From: Chlorops oryzae | Taxonomy: Eukaryota > Arthropoda > Insecta > Diptera > Chloropidae | Assembly: GCA_020466095.1 (NCBI GenBank) | Contig: CM035809.1 | Location: forward strand, 27,281,063 to 27,345,062 | DNA: 64,000 nt | Direction: 5' to 3' | The notes under the pieces: model-generated | What the model was told of the DNA's origin: nothing | The model's database searches: none | What the model saw: the letters and a program-made list of their open reading frames with translations, nothing else | In this document: positions 1 to 11,650 of the stretch, in pieces | How the letters are laid out: every line of letters starts with the position of its first letter | How positions within the stretch are numbered: position 1 is the stretch's first letter | Program-made: the position numbers and the translations under genes

Positions 1-1744
1 ATATTCCCAACAAGAAAATATGCCTATTCCAATTGGAAAACTTGCATATCAAAAGATTTTCCAACTAGAAATTTAAAGATGAAGGTAAATCTAACAGCAA
101 AACTAAAAGCTAACTGGAAAAAAACGTATTGAAGAGCGCTCTAAATCAGTGGCTTAGCGAGGCATTTCGGGTCCCAGGGGCTCAATGGAGGACATCCACC
201 CCGCTCAAAATAAAAAGAAATGCATTTACAAAAATTTAAATATCATTTTATCCCCCCTCACTACGCTACAGCTTCAAAATAGAACAAGTTTTTGAAATCG
301 GAAAGAATTCTCAATCTTAAAGGAAATTTTTCGTGTATTAAATCCAGTTGGAATGTCCATAAGCAAAATTCACAAAGATAATAATTAAATACAAAAATAT
401 ATCCTGAGAGAGCTTTTCAGCAAGTAATGGGAAAATAGAAAAGGCTAAATAAGAATATTTCCCTCAATCAGAACGAAAATTCTAATTGGAATTTACTTCA
501 CTCGAGGACGAAATTCTTATTAAAATATATTTTCTGCTCGAAATCGTGAAAAAAAATAGTCCCCAATGAATTGATCGCTTCAAATTTATTTAAAATCCTT
601 GTTAATTAGCCCCCTTTAAATGCCGATTGGACAATTAATATGCAAATAGGGCGCACTTAAGTGTCATCGACGACTCGAACTTTTTGTTAATTAAGCGCTC
701 AAACAGCGGATGCTGAACCCGAAATGTAGGAAACGAAAAAGGATGAGAGAACACAATTTATCAGCAATTCAAATTGTCACAACAAAAATAAAATAAAAAT
801 AAAAATGAAAATCGCAGAGAATCGAAAGCAGATAAAACGAGCTCCATTCAAGATCCGCGATCCACTGCCACTGCACGAGCGCCAGACGCTTTAATCCGAA
901 CCATTTAAAAAATGCAAATAATGTGTTGACAACTTAATTTGCGGCGTTCGGCAAAAGGTGAATACGATTTGCACTCTACACTCGAAACACAGTCAACACT
1001 GTGTGTACACAGCGAGAATAATTAAGATGACTTTTGAAGATATCGAAATGTTGTTTTCTCAAAGGCTAAAGATCGTTTTTTGTCGGGTTGAAACGATGGG
1101 GCAGCAAAGAGGAGATGAGGATGGTTCAGCAATTTATTTTCCCATAACTAAAAGAAAAAAAAATAATACAGAGAAGATTGCTAAAGCGAGTTTTAAGAGC
1201 ATAAAAATCTTTTTTTGTAATTCTAAGGACTTCAAAGGCGTATTAGATACCTTAGTCCTATATCGTCTAAGGGAATGTTCTTCTATTTTCTCTTATTTTG
1301 CCACTTGTCTTTCTTTTATTACTTATTTGTATTATTTTTATTTATTTATTTTTTTCGATGGTGGTTCTTCTTTACCTTCCTTGTCTACTTTGTTTCTTCT
1401 TTTCCTTATATCATCTTGGTGTTATCCTTCTGAATATTTTTCGAATATATGTATTAGATTAGGCCATAATCTGCCCTCCATGGTTATCTTTATTGATCGC
1501 GGCCCATTTTGTTTTGTGACGTTTACTCGACAAGCTTATAGCGTATAAAATAGTCTTGTAATTCTTAGGACTTCAAAGGTTTTTAGCAAAATTATTGTGA
1601 ACACCTAACGTCCCACCACTTTTCCTTGCAATGTCTTTTGGTGGTGATTCTTTGTTACCTTGTTGTCAACTATAGGACCTTCTTCCTTTGCGTATAGTTT
1701 CTAGGTGTTCTCCTAAATCGTTTTCGAATAGCTAAGGCTTTAAT
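1..1744. other. AT-rich non-coding DNA
   Basis: No gene is recognised here. The longest open frame (958-1548, 196 codons) has no recognisable domain, is very rich in Phe/Tyr/Leu from T-rich DNA, and is not supported as coding. Short similar segments recur at about 1213-1235 and 1555-1577 (both contain GGACTTCAAAGG), and again at about 1357 and 1635, which suggests an old partial duplication. Confidence 0.5.
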
Positions 1745-2226
1745 CCGATCTCCTTTCTAAGATCTAAAAGGCTCTGGCCCACCTTCAACAAAAACGACAC
1801 TGGTTTTATTCTTACACTTTCTCGCACAGACTGTTGATCAATTCTAGGTGTTATAACCGGTCATAGTCTTCTTCGCGCCCACGCGCTTAAGCTTAATCGG
1901 GCGGACTCCGACGGATGCAGAAGATGCTCGGAACCGGGGGCACGAGAAACCGTCGAGTACATTCTCTATCACTGCCCGGTTTTTTGCCAGGGCGAGATTA
2001 CAACTGTTCGGGGAACCCTGGCTCCTTAACTCAGACTGTATGACGGAGTATAATCAGTCTACTCTCCTTAACTTCGTGAGGAGGACCAGCATGTTCCGGA
2101 TAACCATGCGCCCTCAAACCCAACCTTATCGACAGACTGGTTTAAGAAGTACACTGGTATGTCTACGGAACCGTAGGATCTATGTCTGGTCTTAGTGACC
2201 GTTCAATTTTACTTAACCTAACCTTT
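1745..2226 (+). mobile_element. Degenerate non-LTR retrotransposon (LINE) 3' end
   Basis: This is a decayed remnant of the C-terminal part of a LINE ORF2. Reading from 1847 gives a stretch containing GHSLLRAHALKLNRADS, then CRRC, then ETVEYILYHCP. This is the Cys/His block (CxxC, then HxxxxxC-like spacing) that follows the reverse transcriptase in many insect jockey/I-group LINEs. The frame stops at 2027, but the next conserved piece (ARLQLFGEPWLL, later LLNFVRRTSMF) continues from 1992 in another frame, so at least one frameshift is present. No reverse transcriptase core is seen upstream, so this is probably a 5'-truncated dead copy. The end near CTTAACCTAACC may be its 3' tail. Clade assignment is inference; membership in the LINE class is fairly secure from the Cys/His block. 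Confidence 0.7.
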
Positions 2227-2230
2227 CTAA

Positions 2231-4026
2231 GTTTCATTAGTTTCGGTCCATTTTAGCTTACTTTTAAGGACCGCCAGTGTTCAAGATTTATGACTTCCAC
2301 ACAACAGAGATATCCATGCTCTCATAGAACTACACAAAGGTTTACTTTGAAGAATAAGATATTATTTTATAACAAAATAGAAGGTATTTGTGGGTGAAGT
2401 GCCTTAGAGAGCAAGAGACTTTGAAGCAATTGAAAATTGCGAGGTTTCAAAGCTCTTCTCTCTCTGTAAACTCATCATCATTTAAAAACCTCAAACTCAT
2501 TATGACTCACACAAATCCACAAAAAAAAAAAAAAACAAGTTCCTCGTCTAACCTTTTATCTTCAAAACTTTAAACTTCCTCTCGTCAATTCTTCATTTAG
2601 AAATAACTTAAATTTCTGTCAAGACAGTCTGCTCTAAATCACCCGTCGCATACCAGTTTTATCCCGAATCAATTTACCTCTTTTCCTTCCTCATTATCAA
2701 TCTTTGAAGATTGCTTTTACCTTCGAACCGCCTCGGCTTATCTTGACATTTGCAAAACTGTTTCCAGCTACCGATTTCAATTTCTCGAAATTTATTCAAT
2801 GGATTGCGTTCCCGTTGCCTCCGCGATCTCGGACGCTCTCCGCTCTCGCTCATTGATCGCGACACTTTTCGGGTTGACAATTTTCATTTTCATTTTCGCA
2901 CATTCGCGCAGACTTAATGAGCCTCGCTCGATCGATCGATCGCGATCGATGGATCGGTGCGCGTCTGCCCTTTATGTGAACATGGCCCGGGTCTCGTTAA
3001 AATTTTAACAGCTTTTTGAATCGCATTTTTATTTATTTATTGTATTTTGTTGTTGTCACGTTCTTAAAATTTATGCGTGAACTTAGCGCAAACGCATTAA
3101 GCGACTTCGAGCGAAGATTAAGCGGAGGCTCTTAAGACGCGCGTGGGGAACTCTCTTAAGATAAGTGGGATGACGTGTCTCTTTGCTCACTTCGCACTCG
3201 TTTAAACTTGAACGCGAATTTGTGGCAAGTGGCAGGCGGCCAAGTGGCAAGTGGCGGCAGCCAAGACGGTAGCAGTTCATTTTCGTGTAATCCTTGACAG
3301 GCGTTTAAATGGCGCTTAACGCATTTTGTCTCAGATTTTTAATGCATTTTCGCGATTTCCGATTCTGACAGCTCCTCGGTTTTGTTTTCAGTCGTTCAGT
3401 CTTTTCAGTTTTCTTATAAACTTTTTTTCTCTTGAATTCATTCACTGAAAAAAAGAAAAAAAAACCTATCGATCAAACACGGCTTTTCGCGAGTGCTCTT
3501 AAACTCATGCACATCAGTGTATTGAACTCGTATCTCATTTCTTTTCGATTCTATTTTCTTTTGTAATCGAATTGAAGCATTTGACATATGAGCTCCAAAA
3601 AGTGGAAGACACAAATTTTACATGCCAAAGTCATTTGGGGACATAAAATGCTTGTTGGGAGCTGTCATAGAAAAATAATCCCCACTAAAATTTCGAATAT
3701 CGAATCCTGTGCCGGCAACAGAAAATTGCATTTATTCCTTCAAGTCAATCGACTGCTGCCAATTTAATATGAAGACAATGACAAACTGATTGAAGTGGGC
3801 GTCAGCCCAGTTTTTTCTTTGTTTTTTTCAGTGGAATAATTTCATACGTGGAGGTCAAAGGGAGGAGGAGTCGTTGACATGGAAAATGATTTCATGTTCG
3901 TTTTCTTAAATGCTTTCAATGTGTTCATAAAAGATCGGATGAATAACTTTAATATTTTAAGAGCCGGTTGAGGTAATGGGTGAAGCCGTACTTGTGAAAA
4001 TTTTAAAGATATAGGTGACTAGAATG
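2231..4026. other. Non-coding DNA, partly CpG-richer
   Basis: No gene is recognised. The part around 2790-3300 is richer in CG than its surroundings and holds a short ATCGATCG run near 2930-2960. Small open frames on both strands overlap each other there and show no known domain. A 5'-flanking or regulatory role is possible but unproved. Confidence 0.35.
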
Positions 4027-4100
4027 CCTCGGAATTTGAATATGTAAAAAAATGGAAAAAAAAATTCAAAAAAAATTCAAAATGTTCAAAAAATATTCAA
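4027..4100 (+). repeat. Dispersed segment shared with 26105-26240
   Basis: The words CTCGGAATTTGAATATG and the following A-rich run are repeated almost exactly at 26105 (CTCGGAATTGGAATATG), inside the Tc1-like element at 25981-27129. It abuts the 154-bp tandem array on its right. Its origin is not recognised. Confidence 0.55.
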
Positions 4101-5450
4101 TTTTGGAGCTAAAATTTTTTCAAAAAACTGATTAAAACTACTCCTTTTTGGACTATTTTAGAACTAGACCCTAACTAGACTATTTGAAATCAGTTTTTAA
4201 AAAAATTTTGACGCCAAAATTCTTAGAATTTTTCCCTTATTAAAAATAAAAATTTTGGAGCTAAAATTTTTTCAAAAAACTGATTACAACTACTCCTTTT
4301 TAGACCAGTTTAGAACTAGACGCTAACTAGACTATTTGTAATCAGTTTTTTTTTTTAAATTTTGACGCCAAAATTCTTAGAATTTCTCCCTTATTTTAAA
4401 TATAAATTTTGGAGCTAAATTTTTTTTCAAAAATCTGATTACAACTACTCCTTTTTGGACCAGTTTAGAACTAGACCCTAACTAGACTATTTGTAATCAG
4501 TTTTTTGAAAAAATTTTGACGCCAAAAATCTTAGAATTTTGCCCTTATTCGAAATATAAATTTTGGAGCTAAAATTTTTTTCAAAAAACTGATTACAACT
4601 ACTCCTTTTTGGACCAGTTTAGAACTAGACCCTTTGACGCCAAAAATCTTAGAATTTTGCCCTTATTCGAAATATAAATTTTGGAGCTAAAATTTTTTTC
4701 AAAAAACTGATTACAACTACTCCTTTTTGGACCAGTTTAGAACTAGACCCTAACTAGACTATTTGTAATCAGTTTTTTGCAAAAATGTTGACGCCAAAAT
4801 TCTTAGAATTTTCCCCTTATTCTAAATAAAAAATTTTGGAGCTTAAATTTTTTCAAAAAACTGATTACAACTACTCCGTTTTGGACCAGTTTAGAACTAG
4901 ACCCTAACTAGACTATTTGTAATCAGTTTTTTGAAAAAAATTTGACGCCAAAAATCTTAGAATTTTTCCCTTTTTCTAAATATAAATTTTGGAGCTAAAA
5001 TTTTTTCAAAAAACTGATTACAACTACTCCTTTTTAGACCAGTTTAGAACTAGACCCTAACTAGACTATTTGTAATCAGTTTTTTGAAAAAATTTTGACG
5101 CCAAAATTCTTAGAATTTCTCCCTTATTTTAAATATAAATTTTGGAGCTAAATTTTTTTCAAAAAACTGATTACAACTACTCCTTTTTGGACCAGTTTAG
5201 AACTAGACCCTAACTAGACTATTTGTAATCAGTTTTTTGAAAAAAATTTTGACGCCAAAATTCTTAGAATTTTTCCCTTATTCTAAATATAAATTTTGGA
5301 GCTAAATTTTTTTCAAAAAACTGATTACAACTACTCCTTTTTGGACCAGTTTAGAACTAGACCCTAACTAGACTATTTGTAATCAGTTTTTTGAAAAAAA
5401 TTTTGACGCCAAAATTCTTAGAATTTCTCCCTTATTCTAAATATAAATAT
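4101..5450 (+). repeat. Tandem array of 154-bp hairpin units
   Basis: About nine head-to-tail units begin with TTTTGGAGCTAAA at about 4101, 4253, 4407, 4561, 4679, 4834, 4987, 5140 and 5294. Spacing is 152-155 bp except for one internally deleted unit (118 bp, starting 4561). Each unit is itself an imperfect palindrome: AAAAAACTGATTACAA near its start is answered by TTGTAATCAGTTTTTT, and TAGAACTAGACC sits near the turn. The array runs without a break into the right arm of a foldback MITE family (see 5447-5626) whose centre at other loci contains a single related hairpin. The array therefore appears to be an amplified MITE core. Confidence 0.9.
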
Positions 5451-5626
5451 TCATCAAAATCGGACGTCATGATTTTTTTTTAGATTTTATGGGTTTTTGG
5501 TCCACAACTCTCTAAACATCCTCTAACCCCCCAAATTTTTTTGCGCTATTATCTTATAATTGTTCAATATACCACTGTGTCCAATATAAGCACTAACAAA
5601 GCAGCCTTTCTCTAGCTACGTCCCTG
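5447..5626 (+). mobile_element. Right arm of a CAAGGGCGTAGC foldback MITE
   Basis: The sequence from the ATCGGACGTCATGA motif to the terminal AGCTACGTCCCTGG matches the right arm of the complete element at 40222-40762 and of the copies ending at 35025 and 52400. The terminal bases have diverged (CTACGTCCCTGG against CTACGCCCTTG). No matching left arm is visible; the 154-bp array occupies the place where the centre and left arm should be. No coding capacity. Confidence 0.8.
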
Positions 5627-6124
5627 GTCTGTCTCCATATTGTCAGCTTTCTTAAATAAAAACATTACTTGATCCCCCAACATCCTCGAAAAGATCGTCC
5701 AGTGCCTCTCCGAAGCGAAGCGGAATAATTCCAGTAGCCGATCGAAGTCATAATTTAAATTTTACTACAATTTTTTTTTTTTTTTTTTGTTATCGTTGTA
5801 ATTATTGTTATTGTTTTTATTGCGTTTTGCTTTGAATTTTAAATTTATTATACCATTTGTTGTTACTGTTTATGTTATTGCTACTCTACACCGTCCGTCG
5901 TCTGTCGTCATCATTTATGGGCGCTCTCCATCGGAATCTCGCAGAGTCGGAAAACGTGGCTCTGCACGCACAGTAGCCAGATTTGGTGAAAAAAAAATAG
6001 TAAATGTGGGGAGCAACAGAAATCTTTACCGATCGAAAAAAAATAAATGAAAAAAGCAACAACAAAACGTCTAGTAGAAACCCGTTCGAGACTTAGAAAA
6101 GAATTTAGACGAGCGAAATTGAGA
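5627..6124. other. Non-coding DNA with poly-T run
   Basis: A run of about 18 T lies at 5771-5788. Overlapping short open frames on both strands at 5805-6235 have no recognisable domain, and the last one runs into the hAT-like MITE. Nothing else is supported. Confidence 0.35.
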
Positions 6125-6132
6125 TTCTCGAT

Positions 6133-6605
6133 CAGTGGCGTAACTATCGGGGGTGTTAGGGGTGACAATCTACCCTTAACCCAGGGGTCCCACGCACTTG
6201 TGTCGCCTGAAAGATATTTTACAATATCGCACTAATTTTTTTCCCCACATATTTCGGGTCAAAGTCGAGTAATTATGAACGGGCCCTCGATACATCTAGA
6301 TGTATTCTTTCCTATAATTTCATTTTTATATTTAAAGTAAACATTACGGGTATTCACAAAGGCGTGTTAGATACGTTGAAAAGTCGGAAAATTGCGACTC
6401 CTTAAAAAAATTTTAACTTTTTTTGTATCTTGCACAACTTTTTAAGCAGATAAAATTTTCCGATTTTCCAACTTTACTATTTTCCGACGCCATTGTGAAT
6501 ACCCCTATTATAATACATGTTTGTCCCTTTTTCAATTTGCCATGGATAGAGGGAGCCCCGAAAAAAAAATTCTCCCGGGCCCCGCAAGGTGAAGTTACGC
6601 CACTG
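6133..6605. mobile_element. hAT-like MITE, 473 bp
   Basis: The termini are CAGTGGCGTAACT on the left and GTTACGCCACTG on the right, an inverted pair. They are flanked by an 8-bp near-duplication, TTCTCGAT at 6125-6132 and TTCTCGAC at 6606-6613. CAG-ended termini with 8-bp target duplications are typical of hAT elements; the assignment is by that resemblance. No transposase frame is present. A second MITE (6347-6505) is nested inside. Confidence 0.8.
6347..6505. mobile_element. Nested TA-target MITE, 159 bp (copy 1)
   Basis: The ends CGGGTATTCACAAAGGCGT and GACGCCATTGTGAATACCCC are inverted repeats between TA dinucleotides (6345-6346 and 6506-6507). The interior has inverted words GTCGGAAAATTG and CCGATTTTCC, so the element can fold. 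A second copy in opposite orientation lies at 63032-63191. It sits inside the hAT-like MITE 6133-6605 and so inserted later than it. Confidence 0.85.
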
Positions 6606-6613
6606 TTCTCGAC

Positions 6614-7322
6614 TACGCAGAGCCAGCCTTCAGTGATGGCGGCTTCTAAAAATCTTCAAATAATTTCGTCGCTGTTCTTTTTTTTTGTGATGTCTGTTGT
6701 TGTTGTAGCTTTTTGTTGTGTGTAATGTTTCTTGTAGTTGTAAAAAGTATAAATCAGAAGCTTCTGTTCAAATAAAAAAAAAAAAAGCCTTCGATTCACG
6801 AAATGGCGGGTTTTCTTTGAGACTAAGTTGAAGTGAGCGACAAGATGAAGCTGGCTTTGGCATTTCTTAAAGCATCACAATATTCTCGTCTTTCTTAAAA
6901 ATAAAGTCAATTTTCTACATTTTATAATGAGTCATAGCATAGATATGCTTAGGCTTAGGTAGAAAAAAGCTTAACCCTTCAATTCCCATGTCTAAATTTA
7001 TTTAATTTCGACTCTTGACTTTCACCAAAATGACATAGAATGGAAATTTTGGTGGCAAAAAATATGTATTGAACATATTTAACCCATTAACAACTAATTT
7101 TGAATATAAATATAAAATTTTAAACGCTGTATCGCTGTGGTGCAGCTGCAATTTCTCATTGATATGCGAAAACAGAACCAATTTGTGCCCTCATTGGGGC
7201 GGCAATTATTGGTTTTGCCCAGAGTAGCAAAAAACCTGGAATCGGGACCTGATAAAAAAGTTGCACTCATGACATGTTTCAGTGTTGCCAGAAAGCAAAA
7301 ACATTGTTTCCAATAACCTGTA
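6614..7322. other. Non-coding DNA
   Basis: No gene or clear element is seen. A possible TTAA-bounded relic starts at about 6972 (TTAACCCTTCAATTCC), but its other end is not convincing. Confidence 0.35.
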
Positions 7323-7330
7323 GCTACCGT

Positions 7331-7467
7331 CCATGGGCGGACTGGGGGTCAAAGGGCCCACCGGGCGTTTGAAAAATGGCTTCGTTACCTAAGGGGGGAG
7401 AAAAAAAACCTAACAGCTAAAAAGCACAGCGAACTGCCCGGTTGCCCATTGGCCCAGTCCGCGCCTG
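7331..7467. mobile_element. MITE, 137 bp, with exact 8-bp target duplication
   Basis: The left end CCATGGGCGGACTGGG and the right end CCCAGTCCGCGCCTG are inverted repeats with slight mismatch. They are flanked by GCTACCGT at 7323-7330 and again at 7468-7475. The interior has further inverted words (GGGCCCACCGGGC and GCCCGGTTGCCC). The exact 8-bp duplication points to a hAT-like source and a fairly recent insertion. Confidence 0.85.
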
Positions 7468-7475
7468 GCTACCGT

Positions 7476-8395
7476 AATGAAAGTTTGATGAGAATATCAA
7501 GAAAAAATTGACATATGGCACAACATAAATTTAACCTCTGCCAACTGCAGATTACACTGGGAATCGAAGAGGTTAACGAGGCAATAATCTGAAGACACCT
7601 GAAAGCTTTTTTTTTCTCCTCCGATTGATCACTTTAAGATTTTCTCACACTATGGATACCCTTAAACAAACCCCCCTTATTTTTAATCACTTTCTCCTTG
7701 GTCTCTATAACTTTTTCGAACCTTGATCTCTTTTAAGTCAAACATTTCCTCTCAAAAAAGACCTCTAAAAACAAGCCCCCCCTCAAAGGCAAAACAAAAA
7801 AAGTTAATGGAAAAAAATATCAATTTAAAAACTTGAGTTCATATATTTTCCCTTTGATTGCGACAACTTCTTGCTCTAAAAGGTTTATAGACAAACATTT
7901 TCTCCTGCTCTACAAACACCTGAAACTCACACGCGCACACACTCACACATAGAACTGACACATGTACACGGTAAAAAAAAAAAAAAATCGCGAATGTTTA
8001 ATCGATAAAACAAACGTGAGTGGGGAGAGCTCGAGAGTATCGCTTACAAAGCAGTACTCCAGTTGTTTTTGTTATATTTGCTGCCAGTGTTGTTTATAAT
8101 TGTTGTTGTTTTTTATTTACGTATTTTATGTGTTGTTGTTGTTGTTGTTATTGTCATAGTTTGACATAGTTGACGTCGTTATTTTTCGTCATTTATTCAT
8201 TTACTCACAGTAAACAATGAAAGAAGAAAAAAAATTTAGTTCTGAAGGGAAAAACGGAAAGAATTTTAAACGACTCGAATGCGACAAATCAAATATTCTT
8301 TGCATAGTTTTAGGTGGAATAGCTTTTGAAGTAGTTGCTTTTCAAGCAATTGGAATTTTTTGTAATAAGTGAAATTATGGATATTATTGTTCGTT
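7476..8395. other. Non-coding DNA with CA and TTG microsatellites
   Basis: A CA-rich run lies at 7929-7950, an A run at 7974-7987, and TTG repeats at about 8098-8151. No gene is recognised. Confidence 0.35.
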
Positions 8396-8397
8396 TA

Positions 8398-8936
8398 CAC
8401 AGAGAAAAAAAACAACCAGAAAACTAGTTAAATCAAAAGGAAAAACATACAAAATGGCTTCAACAAGGAATATTTTTAATTTTAACCATTTATTTTTTTT
8501 GTTGGAAAAAATAAAGATTTTCCTTTTGCAATCAACCATATTTCAGGTTGAATTGAAATGATAATTTTCAAAAATGGATTGAAATGGCAAGACAAATTTA
8601 ATTAACGTTCAAAGCAAATTGGCCACAGAGCCCTCTGCTTAACATAACCCAAAAAAATAGCCATCGGATGGACTTCATCTGATTTTGTTACTCCGTTGTC
8701 GTGGGACTGCTTTCGCAATCCTTAAAAAGATCTTATATGTATGTTCTATTTTATAAACCAAATGAGAATTATACCGAACGAAAATAAATGTTTTTAAAAA
8801 TTTTTCCTTTAAATCAACCAAAAATGTTGTTGACTCAACCATTTTTCTTTTGAAATTTCTGTTCTGCTCGAAAATCAAAAGGACTGTGAATAACAATGCG
8901 CCCTTTTAAAAAAATCATGGTTAAGTTCGCTCAGTG
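8398..8936 (-). mobile_element. TA-target MITE, CACTGAGCGAA family (copy 1), 539 bp
   Basis: The element lies between TA dinucleotides at 8396-8397 and 8937-8938, with ends CACAGAGAAA and TTCGCTCAGTG. The interior is shared with 17005-17631 (opposite orientation) and 55175-55651: AGGACTGTGAATAACAATGC, CATCGGATGGACTTCATC and ACCAAATGAGAATTATACC occur in all of them. There is no transposase frame. It belongs with two other families here whose ends also start CAC(A/C/T)GAGA or CACAGAAA. Confidence 0.85.
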
Positions 8937-9098
8937 TATGAATGGGGGGGAGATATGATAGTGATGAATGTGAAAGGTGGATGAGTCCCTCACCTCTCAC
9001 CACTTATTAAAAAGTGTGTATATCTGCATGTGGCATTCAGAGATCGGTATTTTTGTGATAGCAAATGTGGTAAAGTTCTAAAGTGTACTCTCCCTTAA

Positions 9099-9245
9099 CC
9101 CTCTAATTCCTGCGGACTTTTTTCGAACAAATTACCAAAAAAAACTTATAATAATAATTTCAGATTCGTGTTTGTCTACCCAAAATTAGTCATATCTGAA
9201 CTTTTCATTGAAAAAAAAAAAAAAAAAAAATGTGGCATTAGAGGG
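9099..9245. mobile_element. TTAA-target MITE, 147 bp
   Basis: TTAA at 9095-9098 and at 9246-9249 brackets inverted ends CCCTCTAATTCC and GGCATTAGAGGG. TTAA duplication with C-rich ends is the mark of piggyBac-type transposition; the assignment is inferred from that. A run of about 20 A lies at 9210-9229. The flanks (AGTGTACTCTCCC to the left, GCACACTGTATA near 9370) look like the two halves of an older pogo-like element that it may have inserted into. Confidence 0.7.
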
Positions 9246-9249
9246 TTAA

Positions 9250-10589
9250 GCGGACATCTAAGGGACCGAAAAAAATGTCCGCTTAAGAGCAACCTTTTTG
9301 AGAAGCAAGAATACTAGAGCATTTCCAAAATGTGTCCGTCTAAGAGGAGCATCCGCAAGGACAGAGCACACTGTATATACAAGCTTTATTTCAAAAATCA
9401 TAGCATACCCTTAGGAGTGTAAGCATTGCATTTGAAGTGAAATTTGTTCCCATAGTTTTTCGAAATGTTATTAATTAACCGAAAATAATTTCCTCAAGCC
9501 GAGCTGAGCGTAATCAATCAAAAATAAATTGTACCACATAAAACCAACGCGAATTGAGGAAATTTCCCAAAAATATACATACATACAACCCACCAGAGAC
9601 AGAGACACCTACACAGACAGTCCTAAATCACCCTTGAAACAACACCCGCCAAGCCGTCAAGACATATGCGCCAGAGTTAGGAGGGGAAAAAATAGCTGTT
9701 CTCTTACCCACTCGAAGTAGGGTTAGAAATCGGGCAAAAACAAACGCACCCTACGACACTCTTTCCAGCTTGTTAGGCACGCTGCCTGCTTGCACTGAAG
9801 TGACCATCTGGTTGGCATTATGGGTACGGGAGACCATATTGCACCGTCGAGTGCTAGAAGGAAGGAATTCCCAAACTGAAAAGCAAAAAAAAAAAAAAAA
9901 ATAAAAAGCTGACCAAAGCGAATAGTTGTTGGGCTATTAAGGGTCAAAGACATTGGGAAATACTTTCGACGGGGGTTAAATTTGCTGCGAGGGTGCGCGC
10001 CACAGTGACGACTGCCAGCATCTGGTAGAACCGCTTCGGAGCTCATTAGTATTGCGCTTGCTGCGGGAATTCTGATATCGGCGCATGCTCTCTGATATGA
10101 TCCTCGTTGAAGGAGTTTTTCAATAATCATTTTTCTCAAACCCACATTTTTAATGGGGCGGGTTGTTGTTGCTGTTTTTGTTGAATGGTTAGAGAAGGTG
10201 TGCGTTTGATCGTTGAGAAAATAGAGAGAAGCTTAATTAGTTTTGTGAGTCAGTTCTGTTGGGGTAGGTCGGGCTTAATTAAGCAATCTAAAATAGTTCG
10301 TTGGAAAGTCATAAAAATGAGTGAATAAAAAAGAATTTTAATTGAAATTTTTTTAGCAAAAGTTTAAGGGTTGAAATGTTGGTTTAAGACAAAATTTTTC
10401 AAACAAGAGAAAGGAACTCAAAAACTAGACTATTGAGATTCATAAATTCCAAACAAAAATATAAAAAAATTTGTAGAAAAGGACTTAGAAATTCTTCCTC
10501 CTATTATAGAGGAACAATGAAGACAATTAGAATAATGATTGAGAGTCATTTTGATAGAAAACATTGTTCATATACCAATCATGATAAAC
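9250..10589. other. Non-coding DNA
   Basis: 9250-9380 is probably the remainder of an older TA-target element. An A run lies at 9883-9901. The minus-strand open frame at 9723-10145 (140 codons) contains a poly-Phe tract from this run and no known domain, so it is not accepted as a gene. Confidence 0.35.
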
Positions 10590-11465
10590 TATTTTTCGTA
10601 AAACAACAATTTTTGAATATCAAATAACAAAAGGTATCTTTTAAAAACTCAGCACACATTTTTTTAATAAATAAAAATAGTAAAATTGGGACAATTACTC
10701 ACATATTAACCATCAATAAAATTTGAGTCTAAACAGTTTACGAAGATTTATAATATCAACAATCTAAAAATGGAATATTAATAAAAATCAACTCAATTAT
10801 TTTAAATAAATAAAAAAGGAAAAAATGCCATTTCTACTATATTCCAATAAATATTTGATCTCAAAGTCGTTTACGGAAGATAATTTAATTATAACATCAT
10901 AAATCATATGTGACATATATAATAATATGTCACTCAGGACCGTTTCTATTTTGGCTCTTTTCAACACGGTTTGGGTACCCACCATATATTCCAATTGAGC
11001 ATTTTTCAACTTAGGTACTCAACGATTTCAAAAGTATTTCTCGTCCGCTCTGTTGTTGCCTGCCGAGTAACATCTTTTCTAATTGGCGAAATCCCGCCCA
11101 AAATCTATGAGAGTGACATATATAGTAATATATGATATGTGAGCTAATTTTTGATTATTTTGTCTCTTCTTGTATGTAAGTCCGCATAAAGCTAATGAGA
11201 ATTATAGAAAAATATTTATATGCACTTTCAAAAGTTTCGTCAGTATAACAAAAATTTCAAACAAAGGTTTTGTCAAGTGTTAATACTTTTTGGTATTATA
11301 ATACAACAAAATAATCAACCAAATTTTTGTTCAAAATTTAATATTACGAATCTTTTCCCGAATTTCGTGATTTGTTTGAAATTTTTAATTGGGACAATTG
11401 AAAAACCGATGAATCGAGTTTGACAAACGCCATTAATTGGAATTTTTCGTAGCCAGTTTTCTGTG
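10590..11465. mobile_element. TA-target MITE, CACAGAAA family (copy A)
   Basis: The right end TTTTCTGTG followed by TA at 11466-11467 and the interior match copies at 16194-16841 and 33065-34447. Shared words include ATCTATGAGAGTGACATATA, AATATTACGAA and GGGACAATT. The left end has diverged and is placed approximately. No protein is encoded. The segment with paired GTGACATATATA words can form a hairpin. Confidence 0.75.
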
Positions 11466-11467
11466 TA

Positions 11468-11650
11468 ATATATTAACCCACATCTGTGTATGCCCATGGC
11501 CCGATCCAGCTTTTTTGCCGCTCTGAGCAAAAGGAATATTTGCCGCCATATGATTGCACTAATCAGGCACTGTTTTCGGATATCTAAGTGACAGTGCCGC
11601 CCTGGGCATTTTCCCGGCTAACCATCCTCTAAATTAGGGCTTGTGTATAT
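11468..11650. repeat. Dispersed repeat shared with 51450-51645
   Basis: CACATCTGTGTATGCCCATG and TGGGCATTTTCCCGGCT here are found as reverse complements in 51450-51645 (CCATGGGTATACACAGG and AGCCGGGAAAATGCCC). The two copies are diverged and in opposite orientation. The boundaries are approximate and the family is not recognised. Confidence 0.6.

Noticed and set aside
958..1548. 196-codon plus-strand frame
   Set aside because: Aromatic-rich translation of T-rich DNA, no recognisable domain, no codon bias or splice context to support it.
4101..5450. CRISPR array
   Set aside because: Units are contiguous 154-bp repeats with no unique spacers, in a eukaryotic genome.
9723..10145. 140-codon minus frame
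   Set aside because: Contains a homopolymer-derived poly-Phe run and no known domain.
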